From Intoshia linei (taxonomy: Eukaryota; Orthonectida; Rhopaluridae): 64,000 nucleotides of DNA. A program made the position numbers and the translations under genes. The first letter of the stretch is position 1. Each line of letters starts with the position of its first letter. The stretch spans positions 1 to 64,000 of the forward strand of contig LWCA01000056.1 in NCBI GenBank assembly GCA_001642005.1, read 5' to 3'. Below the pieces are notes generated by a model. That model was given only the letters and a program-made list of their open reading frames with translations, searched no databases and was not told where the DNA came from. Positions 53,892 to 64,000 of the stretch are shown here, in pieces.

Positions 53892-56800
53892 ATGAATAAT
53901 AATGATGTATACTGTACAGATAAAGCCGATGCCTGCAGTCAAAATCCATGCACTGGTAAGGCAAAGTGTTACAATATAGATATAAAAACACGTAAGTGTG
54001 TCTGTGCATGGCATATAAATTTCTACCATTACCAACTAAATAAGTGCCGTAAATTTTAATTTTGTATATAACAAATTGTATCAGTGATTCTCAACATTAT
54101 CTAACACTTTTATCGCAATTTCTAAATAGATCTTTTGCAAACTCATAACCATTCTCTTAATAAATATTACGTGTTAGTATGATTATCTATGCATATTAAA
54201 AAATTATTTTAATTATTATTTACTTATACCAGAATTAAACCAATATTAGAATTTAACAAACCTTCTTTTATTCCTTCTGATTTTTTTTCATTTTTAAATA
54301 ATAATTTTTTCATAATAAGTATAGTGTACTTAGTACACCTTTGTTATTATCATTTTTATATTTATTATAATGTTAGTAAAATTAACCCAAAATATGTTTT
54401 AAAGTGCTGATTACGTTAATTATTAATACAAAATTGATATTTTTTACTTTTCGAAAACAGATACTGAATATACCATCACATTAAAAAAAATACATGTTTA
54501 TTTACAATTTTATTTTTTCTGGAATTTACGATATTTATGACAATTTTTATAGTTTACTGTGTTTACTTTATTTTTAAGATTATACACTCATTCTCTCTAA
54601 TAAATTAAAAAATGGGATCACAAAATTTTTTTTAAATTCTTTACACAAATTTTAAAATAAAATTAAATGAGAATAATTCACTTTAAATTAAAATATAATG
54701 TTAAATGACCGGTCCGTGATGAAACAAGTTTGGAAATTACTATTTAAAATATTGATAATAGTGAATAGTAGCATTTTTAAGTTAGATTTTCCTATTGATT
54801 TTATGTTTTTGGTAGAATTAAAAAAGTCTAGGCTAATTCTATTCTAGTTTAGGCAAAAATAGGTGCTGTTTGTAGGTAGTACATAATATACATATAATAA
54901 TTGTACGTACTCTCAAATATTCTCAAATAGTTTTCTCAAATACTAACACAATAATTATTGATCTCAAAATAATGCGAAATCGCTGCATAACTGAAATACC
55001 ACTCAGGTAAGACACAGTGATGTCACATCACTGTGACATGACGTTGAGAATCACCAAATTATTTTATAAAATTATCTACATTTAATTTACATATAAGTTA
55101 GTTAACAAATGCAATAGACATAAATGCGAAAATGAAAACTGCATAACAAATACAAAAGTATTGTATCAAGCATATACATGCAAATGTCACGATGGTTTTT
55201 TTGGAACTTTATGTGGTACAGTAGAAGCCGCTTATAGTCATCAAAATTATTTATCAATTGAGATAACAACTTCAGTAAACTCTCGAAAAGTGACAATTAA
55301 CATATCACTATAGTTACGGTATTAATTAAACCAATTAGTAATTACTAAGTAGTATAATATTTAAAACAAACACAGCAGATGTTATTTTTATTGCATTTCT
55401 CATACCGTACAGTCCTATATTTTTTTAATTTTTAAAATTCGATCAAAAAGTTAACACCTTAGTGTACATACGGTGTATAAACATAATAAAAATATTAATT
55501 ACTTTATAGACTTTAATTTATGACCAAAATTTAGTTTTTAAATGTTGGGATTAATTTTATTTTGCACTAATAAAAAGTAAATTTTAAATAAATTGCGATA
55601 TAGAACTTTAAACTCATTACTAATAATTTTATTATATGTGGATTGCGTTTATCTTGTATTTCTTAAAAATTCTTGATTTTATTTATATATATTCTAATAT
55701 ATTTATATATAATAAAATATAAACAAATATTTCAATTAAAACATTTATCTTCATTTTAAAAAGCCGATTATACCATAAGTTAGAGATAAAAAGTGCTGTT
55801 CCAATGTGATAACTATGAACGGTCTACTATATATACTGTAATAAATTAAATATTTAACCCTTAGACTCCAAAGTACTCAGATATGAGTAATTATTCAATT
55901 TTATACAAATATTATTATTATATTATGTATTTTATTATACATCATATAGCTTTCGAAAATTTTCAAAGTTCAATGTGTTTTTTCTTTTTCAATGTTTATT
56001 GCGCCCAAATTTTTATGTATTTCACTGGTGCACTGTGAAGTAAAAAAGGTTAAGAAACACGGGGTTAGATTGTAATTAAATTAATAATATCATATCAATA
56101 AATTTGAGTTTGATTCTCATTCTTGATTGTGTTTTACCGTCTCATTACATAATAAAATTATATCAATAAAAGTTTCACATTTAGTGGATTATTGTAATAC
56201 TGCAAAATGTTCAATTGAAAGTAGTTTTATAAATTTGGAATCTGTATATACATGTAAATGTAAAGACATTAGATAATATTATGATAATACTTTGAAGGAA
56301 TGCCGTGGTATAATTATAATCAATTAATGAAATACATTGTATTTAGTTTCTCATTGCGCAATATCGAAATACGAGAATCAGCAAACTACCTGTATATATA
56401 GATGTAAGTTATCAGATACAATACTACATAGTTAATTTTAGTACCCAAGATAATTCAAAATTCAATTATAATAATGAATTCCTGTTTCGGGTTGTATAAA
56501 ACAGGGTGCATATTTCAGAAAAAAATAATTTTGAAGATACACTATTATTTTATGCACGCATTAGATGAGTCTATAGTTGTAGACTGCAAAATATATGATG
56601 AAGTTTTAAATATATTTGCAACTACAATTAATGATATCAAAAAAAGTGTTATCAACACCAATCAAGAATATTTTAGACTACACTATGCATATGTTATTCA
56701 ATGTCGTTTTAAAAATGACAGCGAAAATCTTAGATATCTTTATAGAACGCATTTTTTTTGACAGACGTTTATTTGTATCCATTTGCAAACCCAATCATCG

Positions 56801-58423
56801 TTTATAGTCCAAAAAATCACATAAAAGCAAATTTTAAGACTGACTTGGATAACATTCAGTGTCAATGGAGTTGTGATAATAAATGTTCAGAATCGATTGG
56901 CAGCAGTATTAGTGATACTGGATCCAATTGCGACATAAAACAAACGTTTGAATTTTGTCACAATCTAGTAAAACAGCAAGGTTGTGTATTAGATTTAAAT
57001 AGTTTTGACAAATTTAATAATATAAATAAACATGCATACCTTTTATTATCTGTATCGGTATCATGGCCAATTAATCATCAGTTGATGAAATCAAAGTTAT
57101 ATACTTCTATAAAATCAATAATTAATTCACCTCAACAGTTTCACACATTTATTTATCGGCCCAAAAATTACCAAAAAACTTGTAACTTTGAATTTGATTT
57201 GATAATAGATCATCAACTTAAAAAACAGTAATTACATCATTATCACATCTTGGTAATTTATTATATTTTTAGTGGTAATGAAATTTAATAATTTAAATTT
57301 AATGTATGTTATTTTGTTATGATTTAGGTAATAGTATATTCATAAAGCAGAAAGTTATATTTTTAGGTATAAATTGTAAAATTGGAAATATTTTTTTCAT
57401 TGTAAAGTTGAATTGGTTTGATAAATTATTTTTTCGTAGATATATACTATACCAAGTCATTCATGGTTCCAGTCCCATATTAACAAAACTAATTACAGAA
57501 GCTAACCAAAGTGGAATGTTTAAAATATTGACTAATATTGTACAATGGGATAGTCATTTAATATCGTGTGAAGTAACCCAAATTATTAACGGAATAGAAA
57601 TATTATATGATTGTAATATATGAATAAATTTAGATAATTTAAAAAATTTTTTTAATAGATGGCAGACAGGTGCAATATATATTTAACAATTTGTTGAAAA
57701 AAGATTATCCCATAGTAAAAAATTGTATTATTAAATACTACAATACCAGCATTTCTTTTAGTCAAATTTATTTTTATTGCGATGCAATAATTGCTGACTA
57801 TACTCAAGTCAACTACAAATTAAATAATATCGATTTGAATATTCCATATGAGGGTAAAATTTTATAATAAACTGATGCAGTACATACAGTTTATTAATTC
57901 ATTAATATTATAAAACATTAGATACATTGCCAATCATTATACCAATAATAAACTTTGAAAATGAAAAATACATTTATATTGAAGTAAATTTATGTCATAC
58001 GTTTAAACTAATTTGCAGTTTAACGAAACAAAAGGTACAATCGATAATTGTATTTATTTATTTTTATATAAAAAATTTATAACTTTTTGTAGATATGGGC
58101 TAAAAAAACTGATGAAACATTTATTTGGAATACTATATCACAATGTTCAAAATCCATATTTGATTCCAATTTACCACAGGAAATTATATATGCAATTCTA
58201 TCCACTTATTTAGGTATTTTAAATTGTTTGATATATTTCAGTAAACCATAGATTTCGAAAAAATATAAAAAAAGAAGAGGTGAAATATTAAATAAATTAT
58301 ATTTAATATCATTTATAGATCGAGATAATAAAAAGTTGTCTCAGGGTTGCATTAAGTATATTTAGATTTGAAATAGCGGAAAAGATGAATATAATGATTT
58401 TGCATAGAAAAATAGTATTTTAA
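53892..58423 (+). CDS. EGF-like domain protein with an in-frame stop
   Basis: Phase-consistent chain: 53892/53920-54048, 55102-55215, 56185-56307, 56347-56403, 56442-56702, 56765-57227, 57335-57612, 57659-57853, 57922-57983, 58093-58213, 58242-58279, 58319-58423. About 650 codons. The first three exons are phase 1-1 EGF-like modules; exons 1 and 2 have six cysteines each (e.g. CKCHDGFFGTLC). Exon 3 has five cysteines and a TAA at 56274-56276. The long middle exons carry no module I can name. A cysteine-rich VYSPKNH...CQWSCDNKC stretch faintly recalls a REJ/polycystin module, but this is speculative. The ATG at 53892 is in frame but gives no signal peptide; the true 5' exon may lie upstream. 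It may be a pseudogene or an alternatively spliced gene. Confidence 0.6.
54500..54900 (+). repeat. Dispersed repeat copy in EGF gene intron 1
   Basis: Contains 'tttttctggaatttacgatatttatgac' (inverse of the 50889-51300 block) and, near 54815-54890, the AGGTGCTGTTTGTAGGTAGT core. Diverged. Confidence 0.5.
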
Positions 58424-58804
58424 TTTAAAAAAAATATATATATTTAATATTTAGATATTATATTTTTGTCGGAAAAATGTAACTGAAACTCCAATAATGA
58501 TAGGTTTAACATGAAAGATTACTTTCAGAATTTTTACTTGACAATAAAATAAACAAACGGAAGTTAAAATACAAACTAAGACTTGATCTCAGTAAATTAA
58601 TATGGTAGCATATAAATTTAGAGTAGTCAATTTAATATTCATGAGATAATATTTTTTAATACCAATTAATATGAATATAATAAGTTTAATTATATTGATT
58701 GATCCCTCATCAGAACTAGTTTTTTCTGTTGAATCCCATATATTGTAAAAAAATGTATAAAAATATTTTATTAATCGTTAAAAATTGACAAGATGTGTAA
58801 TTTA
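58424..58804. other. EGF gene / CYRI convergent spacer
   Basis: About 380 bp of AT-rich 3' flanking sequence. No further feature recognised; small continuation exons of the EGF gene cannot be excluded. Confidence 0.5.
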
Positions 58805-60492
58805 CTATATATTTAAAAGTTTTCTAGTACTTTCAGGTGTTTTTTTGGAATTGAGTGACCGAGTGAAATACCTAAAAGATTATAATAAGTTAAATAAAAA
58901 ATGGAATTTTAATATTACTTCAGACTACTTAGCATGACAATTTTATCTTTAGTGTAGTTTTGTTTGATTAACTTTATAGTTATTGTAGTCTATACTTCAA
59001 GTTAAAGTGTTTAAATTTTTATTTAATATTCTAAATAACCTTAAAATTGTTGTTTGGTGAAAATACTCCTGTAGTACAAATATTATCAACGAGAATTATA
59101 AGAATAACTTGGCAAGATATGACGTAATTTATTGTGTCTTCAGGTGATTTCATGTTACGTTTAAAGTTTCTATTTTGAAATAAATAACTTTAAACATAAA
59201 TGATGTATTATTATTTATACATAAAGAATTAATATTGAATTATCATATTATAATATAAAAAATATATTACATGACACTGGCTTGTAAAAGGTTTATAATA
59301 TTTCCAATATTATGAGATAGAGTTCCATTTTTTTTTTCAATCTAATTTTATTTTAAATTAAATTTCAACAATTTGATATTTTGAAATCAAGTTTACTGTT
59401 TCACAGGATTGCTTTACTTCTAAATTATTAACCATTAAAAAATAATTTTTAATAAAATTATCATATTATATTATTTTTCATATAGCAAATAAACCTTTAA
59501 ACATTGGATTTACTGAAGATATTAGTGTTCGGACCATTAACAAATCATCATCCGATAAATTAATTTCTGGCTAAGAATGGATAAATTTTTAATTGCAATT
59601 TACTATAATTATAATCTTACTATCCTTAGTAATATCAAATTGCATATCTATAAAAATTACATTTTTAGCTGAAATATTGCCAATATTTTTATATCTAGAA
59701 TAAAAACTCAATTCATTGGTAAGTCTTGTTTCGTAGGTCTGAAAATTAAATTTTTTTCAATTAAAAATTTGAAATTACTTGTAATATGTCATACTCAAAT
59801 GCCAAATACAAAATTCCAACAAATAGTCTAACCTTGTTGGACATGTCATCAACTAAACTATGCACATAAAATATTTTAAATTAATATTAAAATTACTTGT
59901 CTATATTAATGGTTTCATCAAATTTTTCTAGAGTTGTTGATATGTAGTCTTCTAAATTACATTATTATGTAATATACAATTATGATTATATAATTATAAA
60001 ATTTATATCGAATACTTATTAATTAATTGTAACAATGAAAATAATTAAAGGACATGAAATAATTTTAGAAATGCCATACTTAATCTTTTCTGAATAAAAT
60101 ACATTTTCTTTAATATGTTTAAACAATATTGAATTTTAAGCATGTTTTTCTTTAGTTCAACTTCTTCGGATGCAACAGAATAAGCCTACTCATTATATAT
60201 AAGAATAATCTAAAATTCAAAAAAAATGATACCTTTTTAAGTATATCTTCTCCAGAAACGTAATCTTTCAGTTTACCGATATGATCATAAAATTCATTAT
60301 ACAAATTTAATTCTTGAGGGTCTAAACTAGAATACTCCTTGTCTAAATTTAATGATATAATTGTTGAAAAATAAACAAATTTTGACTTTGAAATTTGAAA
60401 CACTAACCCTCAAAGTTGATGAACCATTTCCAATCTTCAAATAAGTCCATATCATTAGATTTAACTTTGAAACAGCTGCTAAGTAGACCCAT
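58805..60492 (-). CDS. CYRI: CYRI / FAM49 Rac1-interacting protein (12 exons, 290 aa)
   Basis: Exons, minus strand: 60408-60492, 60233-60342, 60080-60107, 59897-59951, 59779-59857, 59661-59738, 59495-59570, 59397-59419, 59271-59341, 59040-59169, 58919-58989, 58805-58871; 873 nt in frame. CYRI (DUF1394) binds active Rac1 at membranes and restrains the Scar/WAVE complex. Family landmarks align in order: MG start then FINFE and LYNEF, ILYLAFEYD and LTNELSFYSRY (LTNP..QNDFSYYRR in mammals), SSVNPMFK (EATPMLK), DTINYVISCQVILIILVDNI ([20 protein letters not shown]) and KYFTRSLN (RYTTKHLN). Gly2 can be myristoylated as in mammals; Cys7 adds a possible palmitoylation site. It is slightly shorter than the usual 320 aa. 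Introns are small and free of transposons, and the third exon is only 28 nt. Confidence 0.88.
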
Positions 60493-60901
60493 CACTATTT
60501 ATTTTAATTGATGAATATAAATTTAAAATGTATTTTAAAATGTTTTGATATATTCAAATCTTCAGTCTTGTAATTTAATCAAAATATATATTTAGTATTC
60601 CCACATTTATCATTTACTTGCCATTCTAATATTTATTTAATTTTATCAAATAAATATCCAATTAATGTTTACTTTTATCATCTTAAATAAAGTTTTTACC
60701 ATATCCTTACTAATATAATGTAAACTATAATATGTATATTTTAAATTCTAGATTCTAGAATACAGAGATCATTAATTTTGATAAATTTATTCAATTTTTT
60801 TTAACATTGTTTAATTACGTTGGGTCAATGTTTTTAATACAATTATTCGATTTATTCCAAATTTGGAATAAGTGTGTAATAATATTTGTATTATATTAAT
60901 A

Positions 60902-61060
60902 CAGTATAACCTCCACTATTCACCCAAAATAGAGAGTTGATACAATCCTAAAAATTGTCATAAATAGCAAAATTCCAGAAAAAATAAAATTATAAAAACA
61001 AATTTTGTTATTTTTAATGTGATAATATATATTCTGTACCAATTGAATAAATAATTAAAA
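60902..61060 (+). mobile_element. Pogo-like fragment
   Basis: Starts with TACAGTATAACCTCCACTAT, a pogo-type terminus after TA, and continues with the 'aaattgtcataaatagcaaaatt' block of the 50889-51300 repeat. The other end is missing. Confidence 0.5.
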
Positions 61061-61796
61061 ATACCAATTATGTATCAATAATTAACGCAATCTGCACTTT
61101 AGAAACATATTTTAGATGAATTTTACCAATATTGCAAAGCATTGTAATAAATATAAAAATGATAATAAAAAAGTTGTATTACTTTTAGTAATTCGTTGTT
61201 GTAGTTTTAATTTAAATTTTAAATAAAATGTTTTGAAAATGAGAATTTGAGAATCAAAAATTGCTTAGCAATGAAAAAAATTCCTAAGAAATGAATTATA
61301 TAGATTATTAAATTTATCCTCAAAAATTATACTATAGTCTCATAATACAACACAGAGTTCCCCCAATAACGGTACTCCAAAAATTTTGACAAATTCCAAG
61401 TCAATTTATTACGTTTTTTATCAATTTTTTTAGGGTTGACTAGTTATTTCGGTTTAATGGTCCGCAATAAATTTTATGATTTATTATCTGTCCGCCGTGA
61501 AAAAAGTGTGGGAACCCCTCATATAACAGTTTACATGTAACAGTTAATAGCAATAATACAATTTTTAATCAATATTTTGAAGCTCTATGAGAACAACGAA
61601 AATTTTACTGTGACCATGTTGAGAATCACTGTTCTACACATTTTTTAATGATTAAACAATTAAACTTTAATCGATCGTTTATTATGTAAAAATGAAAAAT
61701 ATCAATTAAAAATTGCATTGGTCATCATAATAAAAAATTTTCAAACATTACCTATTAATAATGACTCACTCACTCCACTGTCCTGTATACATAAAG

Positions 61797-62077
61797 CAGC
61801 GATTCTCAACATACTTCACAGTTGGTACCCCTAAACTAAAAAAAATATAATTTGGTACCCCATAATAATTTCTATTTATTGTAACTATAATACCATGTGA
61901 ATTAAAAAAATCAAATAAAATAAATAGTTAGTTAAACTCTACTTCATCAAAAATAGATACATAAATGTATTATGAAATTTTAAAAATATTTATAATTTAT
62001 GAATCATAAAGTGAGTCATAGGATAAGACGAATTGGTACCCCTAGGGGTACCAGTACCTCCCATTTGAGAACCGCTA
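61797..62077 (+). mobile_element. Non-autonomous hAT element
   Basis: 281 bp from CAGCGATTCTCAACATACTT to CATTTGAGAACCGCTA, with GGTACCCCTA motifs near both ends and a perfect ACATAAAG duplication (61789-61796, 62078-62085). Confidence 0.87.
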
Positions 62078-62660
62078 ACATAAAGTGTAGTACGTTGTAT
62101 ATTACATTTTTCAACAACTTTAATTTATTATTATAATAAAAACAAAAAAAATTAATTGCCATATTATAATAAGGTAGTTATCAAAAGGTGAGTTCACCTA
62201 AGGGTGAATTTTACTATTTGATTTTATATGCAAACAATCAGTTTATAACTTTGTACGAATTTTACGTGAATGTTTAAATACATTTATATAGCTCCAAGAT
62301 TTGAATACTTTCAGATAATTTAAATTTTAATGATTGTATTTATAAATGTATTTGGATAAATAAAATTTTAAGTCAAGTTTGCAAACAACGCCAAAGGGTT
62401 AAGTAAAATGAATTGTTTACAATTTCTACTATTTATGACTTATTTTTAATCAATAAGTAAACAAATTAATTTGATTTAATTGTAAATGTCACATACAGTA
62501 AATTTACAAAAAAAAACTATGCAAATATACTATGCTATATACATCTTGATAATAGGTATTATAGATAAATAATCAAGTGAATCTTTTTAGTTTTCTTTAT
62601 CGTTAGAAAAATTAGATTATATGGTATGAAAAAATAAATAATATTTCATTCATTTCATAG

Positions 62661-62774
62661 AATTTTGTGGCAATTATTGGTGTAAAACGTATGGAGATTG
62701 CGGTATAACTGCTTGTGTTTGTTCAATGATGTATATGCATAAAGGTTTATTAACCGATAAATGCATAATGAAGG
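62661..62774 (+). CDS. Single EGF-like exon of a further gene (partial)
   Basis: A 114-nt exon between an acceptor (TTTCATAG) and donor (GGTATTA), phase 1-1, the same length and phase as the EGF exon at 55102-55215. It encodes six cysteines: FCGNYWCKTYGDC, ACVC, DKC. It may belong to a paralogue of the 53.9-58.4-kb gene starting here and leaving the window, or to a longer version of that gene spanning CYRI. No neighbouring exon was recognised. Confidence 0.6.
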
Positions 62775-62836
62775 GTATTACTTTTTATATATGAAATTAA
62801 TTATTATGAGTGAAATAACATCATGAGCGTATACAT

Positions 62837-63071
62837 CAGGGGTCGGCAACGTTTTGCATCTCGTGAGCCACTTTGTTATGTCAAAAAAATAATACGGGCC
62901 TCATTTATGAAAATTTACACATGATATATTTCAACTTTAATTAAAAGCAACGATTTTAGTATATTCAACAAAATAAAATAAATAAGTTGAAAAATATAAA
63001 ACTAAATAATTTACATATTTAATCACAGTGTCACCAAAATTATTCTGTGAGCCACTGGTTACCGACCCCTG
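62837..63071 (+). mobile_element. hAT MITE, same family as 14827-15106
   Basis: 235 bp from CAGGGGTCGGCAACGTTTTG to ACTGGTTACCGACCCCTG, flanks GTATACAT / ATATACAT (62829-62836, 63072-63079). Non-coding. Confidence 0.87.
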
Positions 63072-63300
63072 ATATACATTGTATACAGTCAATTTCCAAT
63101 TTTTTGGAATTTTTAGATGAATATTTAAATTTTCATTTTTAATTAAAAATTTGTTGATAAATTATGAGTTTAATGAAATTGTTTATACATATTGTGTATC
63201 AAATTAACCATCATAAAACCAAGAATTGGCACTTAATCACCAAGGATCACATGGAAATAAATGAATAAACAAATGAAACGTTTCACTATTATACATGTTA

Positions 63301-63770
63301 TTAGGTTGACTGATATGTTTGATATTAGGTTGTACTGATATGTATACTAGATATACTATGTACTACGTACAACCAGCATCTAGGTCAGCCGAGGCCACAT
63401 TTTTATTCTATAAAAAAAATAAATTCACGTTGAAAATCTAACTTAAAAATCCTACTATTTACTATTATCGATCCTTTAAAAGGAGTTGTTCCCAAACTTG
63501 TTTCAAGTGGAACCGTTATATCACATTACTTTTAACTTTAAAGTGAATTATTCTATCTTAATTTTTTGTTTGTTAACATTTGCGTACAAAATTTTTAAAA
63601 CAATTGTCATCATATTTTTTTAATTTATTAGACAGAATGTGTATAATATTAAAAATAAAGTAAAAACAGTCCAATCCTAAAAATTGTCATAAATAGCATA
63701 AATTCGGAAAAAATATAATTATAAAAACCTATTTTGACATTTTCAATGTGATAATATATATTCAATATCA
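63301..63770 (-). repeat. 400-bp dispersed repeat, second full copy
   Basis: Parallels 50889-51300 throughout, including 'tgttcccaaacttgtttcaagtgg' and 'cctaaaaattgtcataaatagcat'. It begins with the inverted AGAGCTAGG-type core, here with the start 'attaggttgact' duplicated. Confidence 0.65.
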
Positions 63771-64000
63771 ATTTAATAAATACTTAAAATGCCAATTATA
63801 TATCAATAACACAGTACAACACTAAAAAAAGAGATTAATCAAATCTATATAATTATGATCTCATAATCATAATATAATGATTGATAAAATATTAATAGAT
63901 AATTAAATCTAGTTTCCGAGATATAGGCCAAATAAAATTAACTAATCAAAATTGAGTTGCTATTTAGATATGAGATAAAATAAATTTTGTTTACTTTGCG

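Larger units (their letters stand above)
60493..62660. other. Spacer upstream of CYRI
   Basis: About 2.2 kb without a recognised exon. It holds a pogo-like fragment (60902-61060), hAT-like ends near 61500 and 61620 (GAGAATCACTG), and a complete hAT element at 61797-62077. Confidence 0.6.
62775..64000. other. Right flank
   Basis: It contains a hAT MITE (62837-63071) and a copy of the 400-bp repeat (63301-63770). No exon seen; presumably intron or spacer of the EGF-type gene. Confidence 0.55.

Noticed and set aside
58013-58213. 66-codon plus frame starting at an ATG near 58013
   Set aside because: The overlapping frame entered at acceptor 58093 links in phase to exons on both sides, whereas this frame ends at a stop and links to nothing.
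59485-59574. Plus-strand exon-like frame after an AG (NKPLNIGFTEDIS...), first taken as the last exon of the EGF gene
   Set aside because: The minus strand of the same bases is CYRI exon 59495-59570, which fits family alignment and splice phases on both sides.

Overview
The window is nuclear DNA of an animal with an AT-rich genome (roughly three quarters A+T by eye). It carries intron-rich genes separated and invaded by small, decayed DNA transposons. Splice junctions follow GT..AG, and the shortest introns are only 37-60 nt. PDE4, CYRI, Yippee, katanin p60 and EGF-like genes indicate a metazoan. Protein divergence, tiny introns and shortened proteins would fit a fast-evolving, possibly parasitic lineage, but the species cannot be named from the sequence. 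No tRNA, rRNA, CRISPR or bacterial-type operon was seen.

Layout: MCM10 (+, 2.3-8.5 kb) converges on an RNase H1 gene (-, 8.8-13.2 kb) whose main intron is almost wholly transposon. A transposon-filled spacer follows. Next is RNASEH2A (+, 17.0-21.5 kb), with an SRP (7SL) RNA gene in its third intron. It converges on a Yippee-like gene (-, 22.5-23.4 kb), which is divergent from katanin p60 (+, 23.9-31.4 kb). PDE4 (+, 31.7-39.6 kb) lies in tandem behind katanin and has two candidate first exons. PP1 catalytic subunit (-, 40.1-46.0 kb) converges on PDE4 and is divergent from mitochondrial ribosomal protein L4 (+, 46.9-51.9 kb). An EGF-repeat gene (+, 53.9-58.4 kb, one in-frame stop) converges on CYRI/FAM49 (-, 58.8-60.5 kb). 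A further EGF exon lies at 62.7 kb. All exon chains below were built by hand and are phase-consistent.

The genes are mostly housekeeping functions with no operon-like logic: DNA replication (MCM10), RNA:DNA hybrid removal (RNase H1, RNase H2A), protein targeting (SRP RNA), mitochondrial translation (mL4), cytoskeleton (katanin, CYRI) and signalling (PDE4, PP1). RNase H1 and RNase H2A being next-door neighbours in divergent orientation is notable.

The mobile fraction is dominated by non-autonomous hAT elements (termini like CAGNGGTTCTCAA, 8-bp target duplications, many still intact). There is also one Tc1-like element, a CACTA-like element carrying a piece of a widespread uncharacterised invertebrate protein family, pogo-type and TTAA-flanked mini-elements, a long foldback hairpin and several unclassified dispersed repeats. 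Most sit in introns.
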